From positions 1-64,000 of the forward strand of contig CACNQD010000002.1 of assembly GCA_902622545.1 (NCBI GenBank): a stretch of DNA of 64,000 nt, in the 5' to 3' direction. This DNA comes from an uncultured Pelagibacteraceae bacterium. Its GTDB lineage: Bacteria; Pseudomonadota; Alphaproteobacteria; Pelagibacterales; Pelagibacteraceae. The translations under genes were made by a program, and so were the position numbers. Shown here one piece after another: positions 42,773 to 51,698 of the stretch; position 1 is the first letter of the stretch; each line of letters starts with the position of its first letter. The notes under the pieces are model-generated. The model worked only from the letters and a program-made list of their open reading frames with translations. It was not told the origin of the DNA and searched no databases.

Positions 42773-42898
42773 TTAAAAAGGTGAAAAAATTACAATTAAA
42801 AGCAAGATGATCCATATGACACCATAATAGAGTGGCATCATATTTCTCCAAGAAAATAAAATATTTGCAGCTTTTTTAATTTGTTTTTTTGATTTCAT
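42773..42898 (-). CDS. Small basic membrane protein (41 residues)
   Basis: On the minus strand the ATG at 42898 follows the aldehyde dehydrogenase stop by 1 base (TAACATG), giving strong coupling. The frame encodes a basic N-terminus ('MKSKKQIKKAANILFSWRNM') and one transmembrane helix ('YYGVIWIILLLIVIFSPF'), then a TAA at 42773-42775, just before ccdA. The tight fit between two genes on the same strand supports it. No family was recognised. Confidence 0.45.
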   Translation of the reverse strand: MKSKKQIKKAANILFSWRNMMPLYYGVIWIILLLIVIFSPF

Positions 42899-42899
42899 G

Positions 42900-44342
42900 T
42901 TATCCTTTTATTCCTAAATGAGTATATTTAACATTTAAATAATCTTTAATGGCCATCGAGCCACCTTCTCTACCGTAACCAGCTTGTTTTATACCACCAA
43001 ATGGTGCTTCAGCAATTGCGACCAAAGGTGTATTAACTGCAACTGTTCCTGTTTCCATTAACTCAGATGCCCTATGTGCTCTTTCCATTGAATTCGTGCA
43101 AATATAACTAGATAATCCAAGTTCGTGATTGTTTGCTCTTTCGATAACTTCATCAAATTCTTTAAATGATAACATGGGCACTAAAGGACCAAATGGTTCT
43201 ACTTTCATAATTGTATAATCATCTTTCACATTATCAAATATAGTTGGTTCATAGAAATATCCTTTATTAAATCCTTGTGGTCTTTTGCCACCTAATAAAA
43301 CTTTAGCCCCTTCTTTTTTTGTAGTTTCAACTAAATCTTCAATTTCATTTAATCTTTTTTTAGTTGTTAAAGGACCAAGTTGAACTGATGGATCCATGCC
43401 ATCGCCAATTTTCAACTTCTTAGTTTTTTCCACAAATAAATTTACAAATTCATCTTTTTTGCTTTCTTGAATATAAAATCTGTTCGGTGATATACAAACT
43501 TGTCCATTATTTCTAAATTTTGCAGCAATTGCCATATCAGCAGCCTTTTTAATATCAGCATCATCAAAAACTATAAATGGTGAATGGCCGCTTAATTCCA
43601 TAGTCACTCTTTGAACCTTGTCTGCAGCTTGTTTTAGAATTAATTTACCAACTCTAGATGATCCTGTTATAGATATTTTTTTAACAATATCTGATGCTAT
43701 TAATTGTTGTGCAATGCTTGGAGGGTCTCCTGATAATAAATTAACAACTCCAGGAGGCACACCACACTCTCTACAAATTTCAACTTGCTCCATTACAACA
43801 CCTGGTGTTATGACATCTGGTTTAACGATTACTGAACAACCTGCTGCAAGAGCAGTAGAAATTTTTCTAGCTGATAGAACTAAAGGAAAATTCCAGGGAA
43901 CTAAAGCTGCAACTACTCCTACTGGCTGATAATAAACGTGAACTCTTGTGTCTTCAAATCTACTTTCGACGGTTTGACCGTAAATTCTTTTTGTTTCTTC
44001 TGCATTCCATTCATAAATATCTGCAGCACCGTTCACTTCACCTTTCGCTTCAGCAAACGGTTTGCCAACTTCAAGTGTCATCCATTTAGCAAGAATGTCT
44101 TGCTTTTCTCTCATCTTGTCAGCAATTCTTCTTAAAATATAAGCACGTTGCCAAGGTGGTGTTTTTCTCCAAACTTCCAAACCTTTTTCAGCAGACCTTA
44201 AAGCTCTCTCAACATCCTCTGGTGAAGCCTTCGAAGCATGTCCAATAATTTCCTCATTTGCAGGATTTAAAACTTCGTATGTTTCGCCACTTGATGATTG
44301 ATGCCATTTACCATCAGTGAATTGTCCGTATTTTTCATACAT
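42900..44342 (-). CDS. Aldehyde dehydrogenase family protein (betaine/succinate-semialdehyde type)
   Basis: The 480-residue NAD(P)-dependent dehydrogenase has 'ALVPWNFPLVLSARKISTAL', 'KISITGSSRVGKLI', the catalytic Glu in 'RVTMELSGHSPFIVFDDADI' and the catalytic Cys in 'FRNNGQVCISPNRFY'. 'ELSGHSP' replaces the more usual 'ELGGNAP', which occurs in the succinate-semialdehyde/glutarate-semialdehyde branch. The substrate aldehyde is not known. It is followed by a 41-residue membrane protein and ccdA on the same strand. Confidence 0.88.
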   Translation of the reverse strand: MYEKYGQFTDGKWHQSSSGETYEVLNPANEEIIGHASKASPEDVERALRSAEKGLEVWRKTPPWQRAYILRRIADKMREKQDILAKWMTLEVGKPFAEAKGEVNGAADIYEWNAEETKRIYGQTVESRFEDTRVHVYYQPVGVVAALVPWNFPLVLSARKISTALAAGCSVIVKPDVITPGVVMEQVEICRECGVPPGVVNLLSGDPPSIAQQLIASDIVKKISITGSSRVGKLILKQAADKVQRVTMELSGHSPFIVFDDADIKKAADMAIAAKFRNNGQVCISPNRFYIQESKKDEFVNLFVEKTKKLKIGDGMDPSVQLGPLTTKKRLNEIEDLVETTKKEGAKVLLGGKRPQGFNKGYFYEPTIFDNVKDDYTIMKVEPFGPLVPMLSFKEFDEVIERANNHELGLSSYICTNSMERAHRASELMETGTVAVNTPLVAIAEAPFGGIKQAGYGREGGSMAIKDYLNVKYTHLGIKG

Positions 44343-44445
44343 ATTTTAATCTAGCATGACCTTTTGAAGTGTCTAGTGTGCAAATAAATCATATCAACAA
44401 AAATTCAATATTCGTACTATAATGACTTTATAAAAAAGGAGGATT

Positions 44446-44769
44446 ATGGCTAAATTTTACGTTATGGGAAATTATTCAGCACAAGCTTTTCAGGGATTTG
44501 TTAAAGATCCAGGACAAGATAGAGGGAAAGCAGTTGAAGCAATTTCACAAGCAATGGGTGGAAAGGTTCACTCATTTGATATTGTAAGAGGACCTGTTGA
44601 TTTCGTAGCAGTGGTAGAAGCTGATAGTTTCACAAATGTTGCAGCAATTAAACTTGCTGTAGAAGCCAGTGGATCTATAAGTAACATGACTATTTGCGAG
44701 GCAATTGACATTAAGTCAGCTGCAGAAATGGCAGGAAAAGTAGCTTCGGTTTATAAACCTGCAGGCTAA
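44446..44769 (+). CDS. GYD-domain-like small protein
   Basis: The 107-residue protein begins 'MAKFYVMGNYSAQAFQGFVK' and contains 'VHSFDIVRGPVDFVAVVEAD' and 'KLAVEASGSISNMTICEAID'. This matches the ferredoxin-fold GYD family. AAAGGAGG is well placed before the ATG, and TATAAT-like sequence lies upstream (near 44416), so it is probably well expressed on its own. Function is unknown. A hairpin (44779-44807) follows. Confidence 0.75.
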   Translation: MAKFYVMGNYSAQAFQGFVKDPGQDRGKAVEAISQAMGGKVHSFDIVRGPVDFVAVVEADSFTNVAAIKLAVEASGSISNMTICEAIDIKSAAEMAGKVASVYKPAG

Positions 44770-44778
44770 ACTTTTATT

Positions 44779-44807
44779 TAATCCTCTGTTGTGCGGACAG
44801 AGGATTA
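44779..44807. terminator. Hairpin between GYD gene and DsrE-like gene
   Basis: TAATCCTCTG (44779-44788) pairs with CAGAGGATTA (44798-44807) with a 9-base loop. It sits between two convergent genes and could stop both. No strong T-run follows on either strand, so an intrinsic terminator is only moderately supported. Confidence 0.5.
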
Positions 44808-44838
44808 AAATATTTAATTAATTTCAAAATTATAACTA

Positions 44839-45216
44839 TTAAAGTGTAATGACCTGATCTGGAGCATTTGGTCCTAATGCAGAATATAATTGAGGAAAAC
44901 ATCCAGCTACAACACCATCAACTAAACCTTTAGCCTTAACTTCTCCGCTTCCACATTGCTCAAAAGTACCTTCTGCTAATTCCCTTCTAACAGCACACTG
45001 GTCACAAACCATTAAAAGCATCTTTTTTTCTTTTGCAATTTTTGCTAAACGCTCTCCTACCGGATTACCTTTTTGAAGACACATAATATTATCGTCAAAG
45101 AAAAACATTCCTATAACGTTTACCATGTGAGAGTTGTCCTCTAATTGAGGTAATATCATAGTACCAAGTTGAAAGGTACTTGCCATATTACTTTTAAATA
45201 CATAAGCTATTTTCAT
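44839..45216 (-). CDS. DsrE-family sulfur-relay-like protein
   Basis: The 125-residue protein has the DsrE fold pattern: 'MKIAYVFKSNMASTFQLGTM', 'VNVIGMFFFDDNIMCLQKGN', 'KEKKMLLMVCDQCAVRRELA' and 'GTFEQCGSGEVKAKGLVDGV'. Several Cys (one in 'CDQC', one near 'EQCG') could carry persulfide. DsrE-like proteins pass sulfane sulfur. A leader with a 9-1-9 palindrome (45239-45257) and AGGAGAAAT before the ATG point to a regulated gene. It is downstream of a DUF779/aldehyde dehydrogenase pair with a 100-base gap. Confidence 0.78.
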   Translation of the reverse strand: MKIAYVFKSNMASTFQLGTMILPQLEDNSHMVNVIGMFFFDDNIMCLQKGNPVGERLAKIAKEKKMLLMVCDQCAVRRELAEGTFEQCGSGEVKAKGLVDGVVAGCFPQLYSALGPNAPDQVITL

Positions 45217-45238
45217 GATTATTTCTCCTAATTTGAGT

Positions 45239-45257
45239 TATGTTATAATATAACATA
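45239..45257. promoter_or_regulatory. 19-bp palindrome upstream of the DsrE-like gene
   Basis: TATGTTATA-A-TATAACATA is a perfect 9-1-9 inverted repeat, ending 22 bases before the start codon at 45216. A TTGACT (-35-like) lies upstream on the minus strand, placing the palindrome at the -10 region. It looks like a repressor operator. Confidence 0.6.
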
Positions 45258-45316
45258 TTTGAAAAAGACAATAAGTCAAGTTTCATATTATCTTTAACTA
45301 AAATATTTATTTTTGA

Positions 45317-45667
45317 TTAATTTTTTTTGTCGTTGTCTACGACTAAACAAATTTCTGATTTTGTAAGGAATCTTCGACCTGTTCCATTGTCTAAAGAAAA
45401 CATTCCACCAATACCTTGGACAGCATCAATAGTTAAATCTGTGTGTTTCCATTTTTCATATTGATCATCATTCATATAAAAAGGAACACCACCAATTTCT
45501 CCAAGTTTAACATCGCTATTACCTACTAAATATTCTTTTCTAGGATAGCACATTGGAGCACTGCCATCACAACATCCGCCTGATTGATGAAATAAAAGCT
45601 CATCGCCATGTTGAGCTTTAATATCTTCAAGTAGTTTTAATGCAGATTCTGTTGCTTTTACTTTCAT
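45317..45667 (-). CDS. DUF779 family protein
   Basis: I start the protein at ATG 45667 ('MKVKATESALKLLEDIKAQH', 116 residues). The longer frame from 45700 would begin inside an 11-bp hairpin stem. Motifs are 'LLFHQSGGCCDGSAPMCYPR', 'DVKLGEIGGVPFYMNDDQYE' and 'MFSLDNGTGRRFLTKSEIC', all typical of DUF779. Members sit beside acetaldehyde-type dehydrogenases, as here (gene upstream at 45718). Cys residues in 'GGCCDGSAPMCY' may bind a metal. The role is likely accessory to the aldehyde dehydrogenase. Confidence 0.88.
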   Translation of the reverse strand: MKVKATESALKLLEDIKAQHGDELLFHQSGGCCDGSAPMCYPRKEYLVGNSDVKLGEIGGVPFYMNDDQYEKWKHTDLTIDAVQGIGGMFSLDNGTGRRFLTKSEICLVVDNDKKN

Positions 45668-45674
45668 ATAAATT

Positions 45675-45700
45675 ATGGCCCGTGATTCCTCACGGGCCAT
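45675..45700. promoter_or_regulatory. Hairpin between aldehyde dehydrogenase and DUF779 genes
   Basis: ATGGCCCGTGA (45675-45685) and TCACGGGCCAT (45690-45700) are exact reverse complements with a TTCC loop. The GC-rich stem stands out in AT-rich DNA. It lies 17 bases after the dehydrogenase stop and 8 bases before the DUF779 start. It could limit read-through or protect the upstream mRNA end. Confidence 0.8.
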
Positions 45701-45717
45701 TATATATTAATTATTGT

Positions 45718-47259
45718 TTAAAAGAAGCCTAATTTCTTTTCACTGTAAGACACGTGTAAGTTCTTCACTTGTCTGTAGTGGTTAAGCATCATTTTATGTG
45801 TTTCTCTTCCGATACCAGATTGTTTGTATCCACCGAAAGCAGCATGAGCTGGATATGCGTGATAGCAGTTTGTCCAAACTCTACCAGCTTGGATTTCTCT
45901 ACCCATTCTAAACGCACGATTACCATTTCTAGTCCATACTCCTGCACCTAAACCATAAAGAGTGTCATTAGCAATTTCTAATGCTTCTTTCTCATCTTTA
46001 AATTTAGTTACAGAAACAACAGGTCCAAAAATTTCTTCTTGGAATATTCTCATGTCGTTTTTACCTTCGAAAATAGTTGGCTCAATGTAGTTTCCTTTTT
46101 CTAAACCACTATTGATTTTAGCAACATTTCCTCCACATAGAACTTTGGCACCTTCTTTCTTACCTAAATCTAGATAAGATTTGATTTTTTCCATTTGTTC
46201 TAATGAAGCTTGCGCACCAATCATTGTTTCCATTTTTAAAGGATTGTCTTGTTTAACTGCTTTAGTTCTTGCAACAGCTCTTTCCATGAACTTGTCATAG
46301 ATCGACTCTTGAACTAATGCTCTACTTGGACAAGTACAAACTTCTCCTTGGTTTAATGTAAACATCGCAAAACCTTCTAGACATTTGTCGAAGAAGTCAT
46401 CGTCTTTATCCATGACGTCTTCAAAATAAATGTTAGGAGATTTACCACCTAATTCTAAAGTAATTGGAATTAAGTTTTGTGATGCGTATTGCATTATCAA
46501 TCTACCAGTTGTTGTTTCACCAGTGAAAGCAACTTTTCTTATTCTTTTAGAAGATGCTAAAGGTTTACCAGCTTCTAAACCAAAACCGCTTACAATGTTA
46601 ACTACACCTGGAGGCAATATATCACCAATAAGTTCCATCAATACCATGATCGAAGCTGGAGTTTGCTCTGCAGGTTTTAATACCACACAGTTACCAGCTG
46701 CTAATGCTGGAGCAAGTTTCCAAGTTGCCATTAGTAAAGGGAAGTTCCAAGGTATAATTTGTCCAACTACACCTAGTGGCTCAGGAATATGGTAAGAGTA
46801 TTCACCGCTGCTAATTTCAGCAATTGAACCCTCTTCAGCTCTAATTACACCTGCAAAATATCTCCAGTGGTCGATCACTAAAGGTAAGTCTGCAGCCATA
46901 CATTCTCTGATTGGCTTACCATTATCTAAACACTCTGCTACGGCTAATGTGTTTAAGTTTTTCTCAATCGCATCAGCTACTTTAAGTAACATGTTAGATC
47001 TTTCCGTTATTGAAGTTTTACCCCATGACGGAAAAGCTGCGTGAGCTGCATCTAATGCTGCATCCACGTCTTTTTCATTTGATCTTGCAACTGCACAGAT
47101 TTTTTCATTTGAAATAGGAGAAGTATTGTCAAAATACTTTCCAGATTTAGGTTCTACAAATTTACCGTTGATGTAGTTTCCGTATTTAGCTTTAAACGGA
47201 AATTTAACCTTCAAATGAGATGTATCCAGAACAGAAGACAATTTCATTTCTGCACTCAT
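45718..47259 (-). CDS. Aldehyde dehydrogenase (AldB/ExaC-like), with optional Lys-rich leader
   Basis: The dehydrogenase core has '[20 protein letters not shown]', '[16 protein letters not shown]' and catalytic Cys in '[15 protein letters not shown]'. With the DUF779 neighbour it fits acetaldehyde-type dehydrogenases. I start it at ATG 47259 ('[12 protein letters not shown]', 513 residues): it has GGAGG at ideal spacing, and this gives the normal family length. The frame stays open upstream to ATG 47421, which would add 54 residues with 26 Lys, 3 Arg and no acidic residue. Whether that tail is made is unclear. Confidence 0.88.
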   Translation of the reverse strand: MSAEMKLSSVLDTSHLKVKFPFKAKYGNYINGKFVEPKSGKYFDNTSPISNEKICAVARSNEKDVDAALDAAHAAFPSWGKTSITERSNMLLKVADAIEKNLNTLAVAECLDNGKPIRECMAADLPLVIDHWRYFAGVIRAEEGSIAEISSGEYSYHIPEPLGVVGQIIPWNFPLLMATWKLAPALAAGNCVVLKPAEQTPASIMVLMELIGDILPPGVVNIVSGFGLEAGKPLASSKRIRKVAFTGETTTGRLIMQYASQNLIPITLELGGKSPNIYFEDVMDKDDDFFDKCLEGFAMFTLNQGEVCTCPSRALVQESIYDKFMERAVARTKAVKQDNPLKMETMIGAQASLEQMEKIKSYLDLGKKEGAKVLCGGNVAKINSGLEKGNYIEPTIFEGKNDMRIFQEEIFGPVVSVTKFKDEKEALEIANDTLYGLGAGVWTRNGNRAFRMGREIQAGRVWTNCYHAYPAHAAFGGYKQSGIGRETHKMMLNHYRQVKNLHVSYSEKKLGFF

Positions 47260-47523
47260 TTTTCCTCCATTTGTTTTACTTTTTTTTGACTTCGACTTAG
47301 CTTTTTTTGATGATTTAGAAAGTTTCCTTGTCGTTCCGCTTTTAAGTTTTTTCTTTCTTTTAATCGACTTTTTTGTTTTCTTTCTTTTCTTTTTAATAGC
47401 TTTCTTTTTAGTCTTAGCCATATTTATATAATCCTAATTAAAACTCTTTTTGGACACTCTGTAAACGAGCAATTTTATTTTCAATTTTAAGTTGTAGAAT
47501 TATTAGGCTTAACTTCTACGTTT

Positions 47524-48378
47524 TTAACTAGTTTTTCTTGTAGCTAAATAAACGCCAAAAGATGCGACCACAAATCCAAAAATATCTAGATTAGAAAGTT
47601 GTTCATTCAAAAATATCCAAGCAATAATTGCTGTAGTTGCTGGAATTAGGAAAAAGATTGTTACAGTTTTGCTCGCTGAATTATTTTTTATCAAATACAT
47701 TAAAATGGTAAAAGCACCAAAGGATACTAGAAATATTTGATGGCTCATTGCTATTAAAAAAGTTTTATTAAAATTAATAAATGCATCAGCAAAAAAAATA
47801 ACTATTAAAATATGAAACATGCATCCTCCAGCAGCTTGATACATGTTACTTACTGGTAACGGAGCATTTCCTCCAAATTTCTTTTGTAACAAAGTTGCAG
47901 ATGTAATAGATGCTAAGGCTATAAATGATGCTATGATACCTAAAGAGGGTAAACTTTCTCCAAAATCAAAACCTAGAACGATTGCTGCCCCAGTAAATCC
48001 AAGTATTACTCCAACCCACTGTCTCCAGCCAACTTTTTCATTTAAAATTGGTCCAGCTAATGCGTTTGTTAGTATTGGTTGCATTGTAACTATGAGAGCA
48101 GTTATCCCTGTTGGGATACCGAGAGAGACTGAGTAAAAAACACCACCCAAATAAATTCCGTGAAACAAAACTCCACTTAAAATTGAATGAGATAATTCTT
48201 TTTTTTCTAATGTTAGTGAAATTTTTTTATATTTTGCATAAATCAAAAAACCAATGGCTACTATAAGAAACCTAAAAGCTAATGCAGAAAAAGGGTCACT
48301 GTTATCAACTATAGGTTTAGTTGTAACAAACGCTGATGACCATAAAAAGATAAACGCAAAAGATAAACTATTTTTCAT
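47524..48378 (-). CDS. EamA-family (DMT) transporter
   Basis: The 284-residue membrane protein has ten helices in two EamA repeats: 'SLSFAFIFLWSSAFVTTKPI' and 'PILNEKVGWRQWVGVILGFT' in the first half, 'IFFLIPATTAIIAWIFLNEQ' and 'LSNLDIFGFVVASFGVYLAT' in the second. It probably exports small metabolites or amino acids. A second EamA gene (48444) follows upstream on the same strand with 65 bases between them; they are distinct in sequence. Confidence 0.87.
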   Translation of the reverse strand: MKNSLSFAFIFLWSSAFVTTKPIVDNSDPFSALAFRFLIVAIGFLIYAKYKKISLTLEKKELSHSILSGVLFHGIYLGGVFYSVSLGIPTGITALIVTMQPILTNALAGPILNEKVGWRQWVGVILGFTGAAIVLGFDFGESLPSLGIIASFIALASITSATLLQKKFGGNAPLPVSNMYQAAGGCMFHILIVIFFADAFINFNKTFLIAMSHQIFLVSFGAFTILMYLIKNNSASKTVTIFFLIPATTAIIAWIFLNEQLSNLDIFGFVVASFGVYLATRKTS

Positions 48379-48443
48379 TTACTCAAGTTATATCAATTTC
48401 ACGTGAAACCACAGAAAAACCTAAAGTTGAATCAAATTTAAAA

Positions 48444-49337
48444 TTAAACTTTGATTGGAATTCTTTTAGTTGATTTTTTTACAAGATATATTCCAAGGAT
48501 AATTGCAACTAACGCTATAATTACTTTATCTGTAATAATTTCTCCTAAAAAAATGTAACCCAAAACAACACCAAAAATAGGAATTAAATAAGCTACTTGA
48601 GACTGAAATACTAAGCCATTTTTTTTTAAAACTTTAAACCTTAAAACCCAAGCCAAGCCAGTTGTGATTAAACCTAAGTATATTATTGAAATGAGTGAGT
48701 TCACTGATGGACTGTAATTCCAAGGTTTTTCTAAAATAAAACATATTGGTAGTAAAATTATTGTGGCCCAAATTAAAATTGACGCTGTAACATTCTCGTT
48801 TTTCTTTTTGCTGATTTTAAGTGTTAAAATACCGCCAATAACGTAGCCTAAAGACCCCATTAATATACAAAATGCTGAAAAGATGTTGTTTTCATTAATT
48901 AAAAAATCATCAGAAAATAGATAAACTATACCTGCAAAACCAACGGAAACACCAATAATTTTTAAGAGATTTATTTTCTCATTTTTAATGAATACGTGAG
49001 CTAACAGTGTTGAGGTTAAAGGTGAGGTTGACATTAATATTGCTGCTAAATTACTTTGGATTTGCTTAACTCCATAAGCAATTAAAAAAAATGGTAACAC
49101 AAGATTTACAAATCCGATAGATGCAAACCAAAGCCAGTCTTTTGAAAACGCCTCAATTTTTATATTTTTAATACTACATAAAATAAGTAATGGAATTGAG
49201 CCTAGAAAAACTCTTATAAAAGCAATAGTTATTGGTCCAAAAGATTCTGTTGCAATTTTTATATTAAAAAAAGCTGAGGCCCAAATTACAGCTAAAAAAA
49301 CAAGCAAAGAATAGTCAATTAAATTGGGCTGTCTCAT
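48444..49337 (-). CDS. EamA-family (DMT) transporter
   Basis: The 297-residue, ten-helix protein has 'LLVFLAVIWASAFFNIKIAT', 'FIKNEKINLLKIIGVSVGFA', and in the second repeat 'QVAYLIPIFGVVLGYIFLGE'. It overlaps the start of the YbaK gene by 4 bases (ATGA), so the two are coupled. The substrate is unknown. The pair of EamA genes may transport related amino acids or metabolites. Confidence 0.87.
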   Translation of the reverse strand: MRQPNLIDYSLLVFLAVIWASAFFNIKIATESFGPITIAFIRVFLGSIPLLILCSIKNIKIEAFSKDWLWFASIGFVNLVLPFFLIAYGVKQIQSNLAAILMSTSPLTSTLLAHVFIKNEKINLLKIIGVSVGFAGIVYLFSDDFLINENNIFSAFCILMGSLGYVIGGILTLKISKKKNENVTASILIWATIILLPICFILEKPWNYSPSVNSLISIIYLGLITTGLAWVLRFKVLKKNGLVFQSQVAYLIPIFGVVLGYIFLGEIITDKVIIALVAIILGIYLVKKSTKRIPIKV

Positions 49338-49816
49338 TCTGAAATATCCAAAGTTTTACCATTAGTAATTTTTAAAAGATCTAAGTTGCTTATTTTAAAA
49401 ATACTATTTGGATGGCCTGCAGCAGCAAAAACTTCTTTAAACCTATAAAATGTTTTATCAACCAAAACTTCAATTTTTTTTAAATGACCTACTGGTGAAA
49501 CACCTCCGATGCTAAAACCTGTGTTTTCTTTAACTTGATCTGCATCAGCCATGCATACATCTTTTTTTGAAATAATTTTTTTTAATTTATTTAATGAACA
49601 TTTCTTATCACCTGGTATCAAGCACAAAATAAATTCATCATCAGCTTTTAAAAGTAAACTTTTAACTATTGCACCAATTTCACAATTAAGTGCTTCTGCA
49701 GCATCCTTTGCTGTTCTTGCAGTCTTTTCTAAAATCATAATTTTAATATTGTCATTGAATTCGTTAAGAGCTTTTTGAACTCTAATCACTGCTTCACTGG
49801 TTAAAATTGAATTCAT
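49334..49816 (-). CDS. YbaK/EbsC-type aminoacyl-tRNA deacylase
   Basis: The 160-residue protein has the fold marks of the YbaK/ProX editing family: 'TAKDAAEALNCEIGAIVKSL', 'EFILCLIPGDKKCSLNKLKK', 'NTGFSIGGVSPVGHLKKIEV', and 'VFAAAGHPNSIFKISNLDLL'. The Lys in 'IVKSL' is the key residue. It removes wrong amino acids from tRNA (Cys or Ala on tRNA-Pro). It is coupled to an EamA transporter by a 4-base overlap, which has no obvious logic, and diverges from glnA. Confidence 0.88.
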   Translation of the reverse strand: MNSILTSEAVIRVQKALNEFNDNIKIMILEKTARTAKDAAEALNCEIGAIVKSLLLKADDEFILCLIPGDKKCSLNKLKKIISKKDVCMADADQVKENTGFSIGGVSPVGHLKKIEVLVDKTFYRFKEVFAAAGHPNSIFKISNLDLLKITNGKTLDISE

Positions 49817-49955
49817 TTACAACCCTTGATTGTTTGCAAAAAAGTAATTTCTCATGTTTAATCCTATGTTTAAATGACATAGGAGATATTAATTTATATC
49901 AGGATTAAGTTATAATTATTTTTGATACTAATCCAGAAAATTTGGAGATAACAAT

Positions 49956-51362
49956 ATGAGCGCAAATAACGTACTTAAAACAATTAAAGATAAAGAAATA
50001 GAATACGTAGATCTAAGATTTACAGATCCGAGAGGAAAACTTCAACACGTTACTATGGATGCTAAAGTAGTAGACGGGGATATGTTGGATGAAGGAATAT
50101 TTTTTGATGGTTCATCAATTGCAGGTTGGAAAGCAATTAATGAGTCTGACATGATTTTGAAACCAGATTTATCAAGAGCAATAGTCGACCCTTTTACATC
50201 TCATAATACTCTAAATATCTTTTGTGATATTTTAGATGCAATAAAGAAAGATCCTTATGAAAGAGATCCGAGAGGAACGGCAAAAAAAGCTGAGGCATAT
50301 CTTAAAAAATCAGGTATAGGCGATAAGGCATTTTTTGGTCCAGAAGCAGAATTTTTTGTATTTGATGACGTTAAGTTTAAAAACGACATGAATGAAACAG
50401 GTTTTAAAATAGATAGTATTGAGGGACCTTACAATACAGGTAAAGATTATGACAATGGAAACATGGGTCACAGACCCGGTATTAAGGGCGGATATTTCCC
50501 AGTGCCACCAGTTGACAGTGCTCAAGATATGAGAAGTGAGTATCTAAAAGCTATGAAAGACATGGGTATTAAAGTTGAAAAACACCACCATGAAGTAGCA
50601 CCAAGCCAACATGAATTAGGTATGTACTTTGGAACACTTGTGGATCAAGCAGATAATTTGCAACTTTATAAGTACGCTGTTCACATGGTATCTCATTCAT
50701 TTGGTAAGACAGCTACATTTATGCCTAAACCAGTTAAAGGTGATAATGGTTCTGGAATGCACGTTCACCAATCTATATGGAAAGGTGACAAAGCATTATT
50801 TTCAGGGGATAAATACGCTGGGCTATCGGATCTTGCTTTAAATTATATTGGTGGAATTTTAAAACACGCTAAAGCAATCAACGCATTTTCTAACGCAACA
50901 ACTAATAGTTATAAAAGATTAATTCCTGGATTTGAAGCGCCAGTATTATTAGCTTATTCTGCCAGAAATAGATCAGCTTCATGCAGAATACCAATAACAT
51001 TAAGTAAAAAAGCTGCAAGATGTGAAATCAGATTTGGTGATGCAGCTGGAAATCCTTACTTAACTTTTGCTGCTATGTTAATGGCAGGTCTAGATGGAAT
51101 TAAAAATAAAATTAATCCTGGAAAATCTTTTGATAAAGATCTTTATGCATTATCAGAGGAAGAAGTAAGTAAAATCCCAACTGTGTGTGGTTCGTTAAGA
51201 GAAGCTATGGAGAGTTTAGATAAAGATAGAAAATTCTTAACAGAAGGTGGTGTTTTCACTGATGACCAGATTGATGCATACATTTCATTGAAGATGGAAG
51301 AAGTTCATAATTTTGAACATACTCCACATCCAATTGAATTTGAGATGTATTATAGCTGTTAA
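49956..51362 (+). CDS. glnA: Glutamine synthetase type I
   Basis: The 468-residue protein has the GSI features: '[20 protein letters not shown]', '[16 protein letters not shown]', '[20 protein letters not shown]', '[20 protein letters not shown]', '[10 protein letters not shown]' and the adenylylation-site tyrosine in '[16 protein letters not shown]'. It makes glutamine from glutamate and ammonia. TTGGAGATAACA precedes the ATG. A TATAAT (49911-49916) in the 139-base gap is a candidate promoter. No glnB neighbour is seen. It is convergent with the suf operon. Confidence 0.96.
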   Translation: MSANNVLKTIKDKEIEYVDLRFTDPRGKLQHVTMDAKVVDGDMLDEGIFFDGSSIAGWKAINESDMILKPDLSRAIVDPFTSHNTLNIFCDILDAIKKDPYERDPRGTAKKAEAYLKKSGIGDKAFFGPEAEFFVFDDVKFKNDMNETGFKIDSIEGPYNTGKDYDNGNMGHRPGIKGGYFPVPPVDSAQDMRSEYLKAMKDMGIKVEKHHHEVAPSQHELGMYFGTLVDQADNLQLYKYAVHMVSHSFGKTATFMPKPVKGDNGSGMHVHQSIWKGDKALFSGDKYAGLSDLALNYIGGILKHAKAINAFSNATTNSYKRLIPGFEAPVLLAYSARNRSASCRIPITLSKKAARCEIRFGDAAGNPYLTFAAMLMAGLDGIKNKINPGKSFDKDLYALSEEEVSKIPTVCGSLREAMESLDKDRKFLTEGGVFTDDQIDAYISLKMEEVHNFEHTPHPIEFEMYYSC

Positions 51363-51368
51363 TTTTGA

Positions 51369-51698
51369 TTATATTTTAAAAGACTCGCCGCATCCACAAC
51401 GTTCAGTTTCGTTTGGATTGTTAAATACGAATGAAGATGAAAATTCCTCTACTTTGTAATCCATTTCTGTTCCTAGAAGATACATTACTGCACTTGGATC
51501 TATAAAGACCTTAACACCTTTGTCTTCTATTAGTTCATCATTTGGTTGTTGAGTTTTAGCATATTCCATGATGTAAGACATTCCGGCACAACCACCACTT
51601 TTTACACCAATCCTTACACCTAACGAATCTGTATTTTTCGAGAGTATTTCCTTAATTCTGTCAGCTGCTTTATCACTTAATTTAATTACTTGTGTCAT
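51369..51698 (-). CDS. sufA: A-type iron-sulfur carrier (SufA/IscA family)
   Basis: The 109-residue protein has three conserved Cys: 'VKSGGCAGMSYIMEYA' and the C-terminal 'ETERCGCGESFKI' (CxC). These bind the Fe-S cluster in A-type carriers. It is the last gene of the suf operon, overlapping the DUF59 gene by 4 bases. It carries clusters from the SufBCD scaffold to apoproteins. Confidence 0.93.
   Translation of the reverse strand: MTQVIKLSDKAADRIKEILSKNTDSLGVRIGVKSGGCAGMSYIMEYAKTQQPNDELIEDKGVKVFIDPSAVMYLLGTEMDYKVEEFSSSFVFNNPNETERCGCGESFKI

Noticed and set aside
43618..43929. 103-codon frame opposite the aldehyde dehydrogenase
   Set aside because: It is antisense to a well-supported gene and has the composition expected of a shadow frame; there is no family match or ribosome site.
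46430..46795. 121-codon frame opposite the AldB-like gene
   Set aside because: It lies wholly antisense to conserved dehydrogenase motifs and is a by-product of their codon use.
49817..49955. Glutamine riboswitch (glnA RNA motif) upstream of glnA
   Set aside because: I could not find the conserved core of that RNA, and the likely promoter lies downstream of the only visible inverted repeats.
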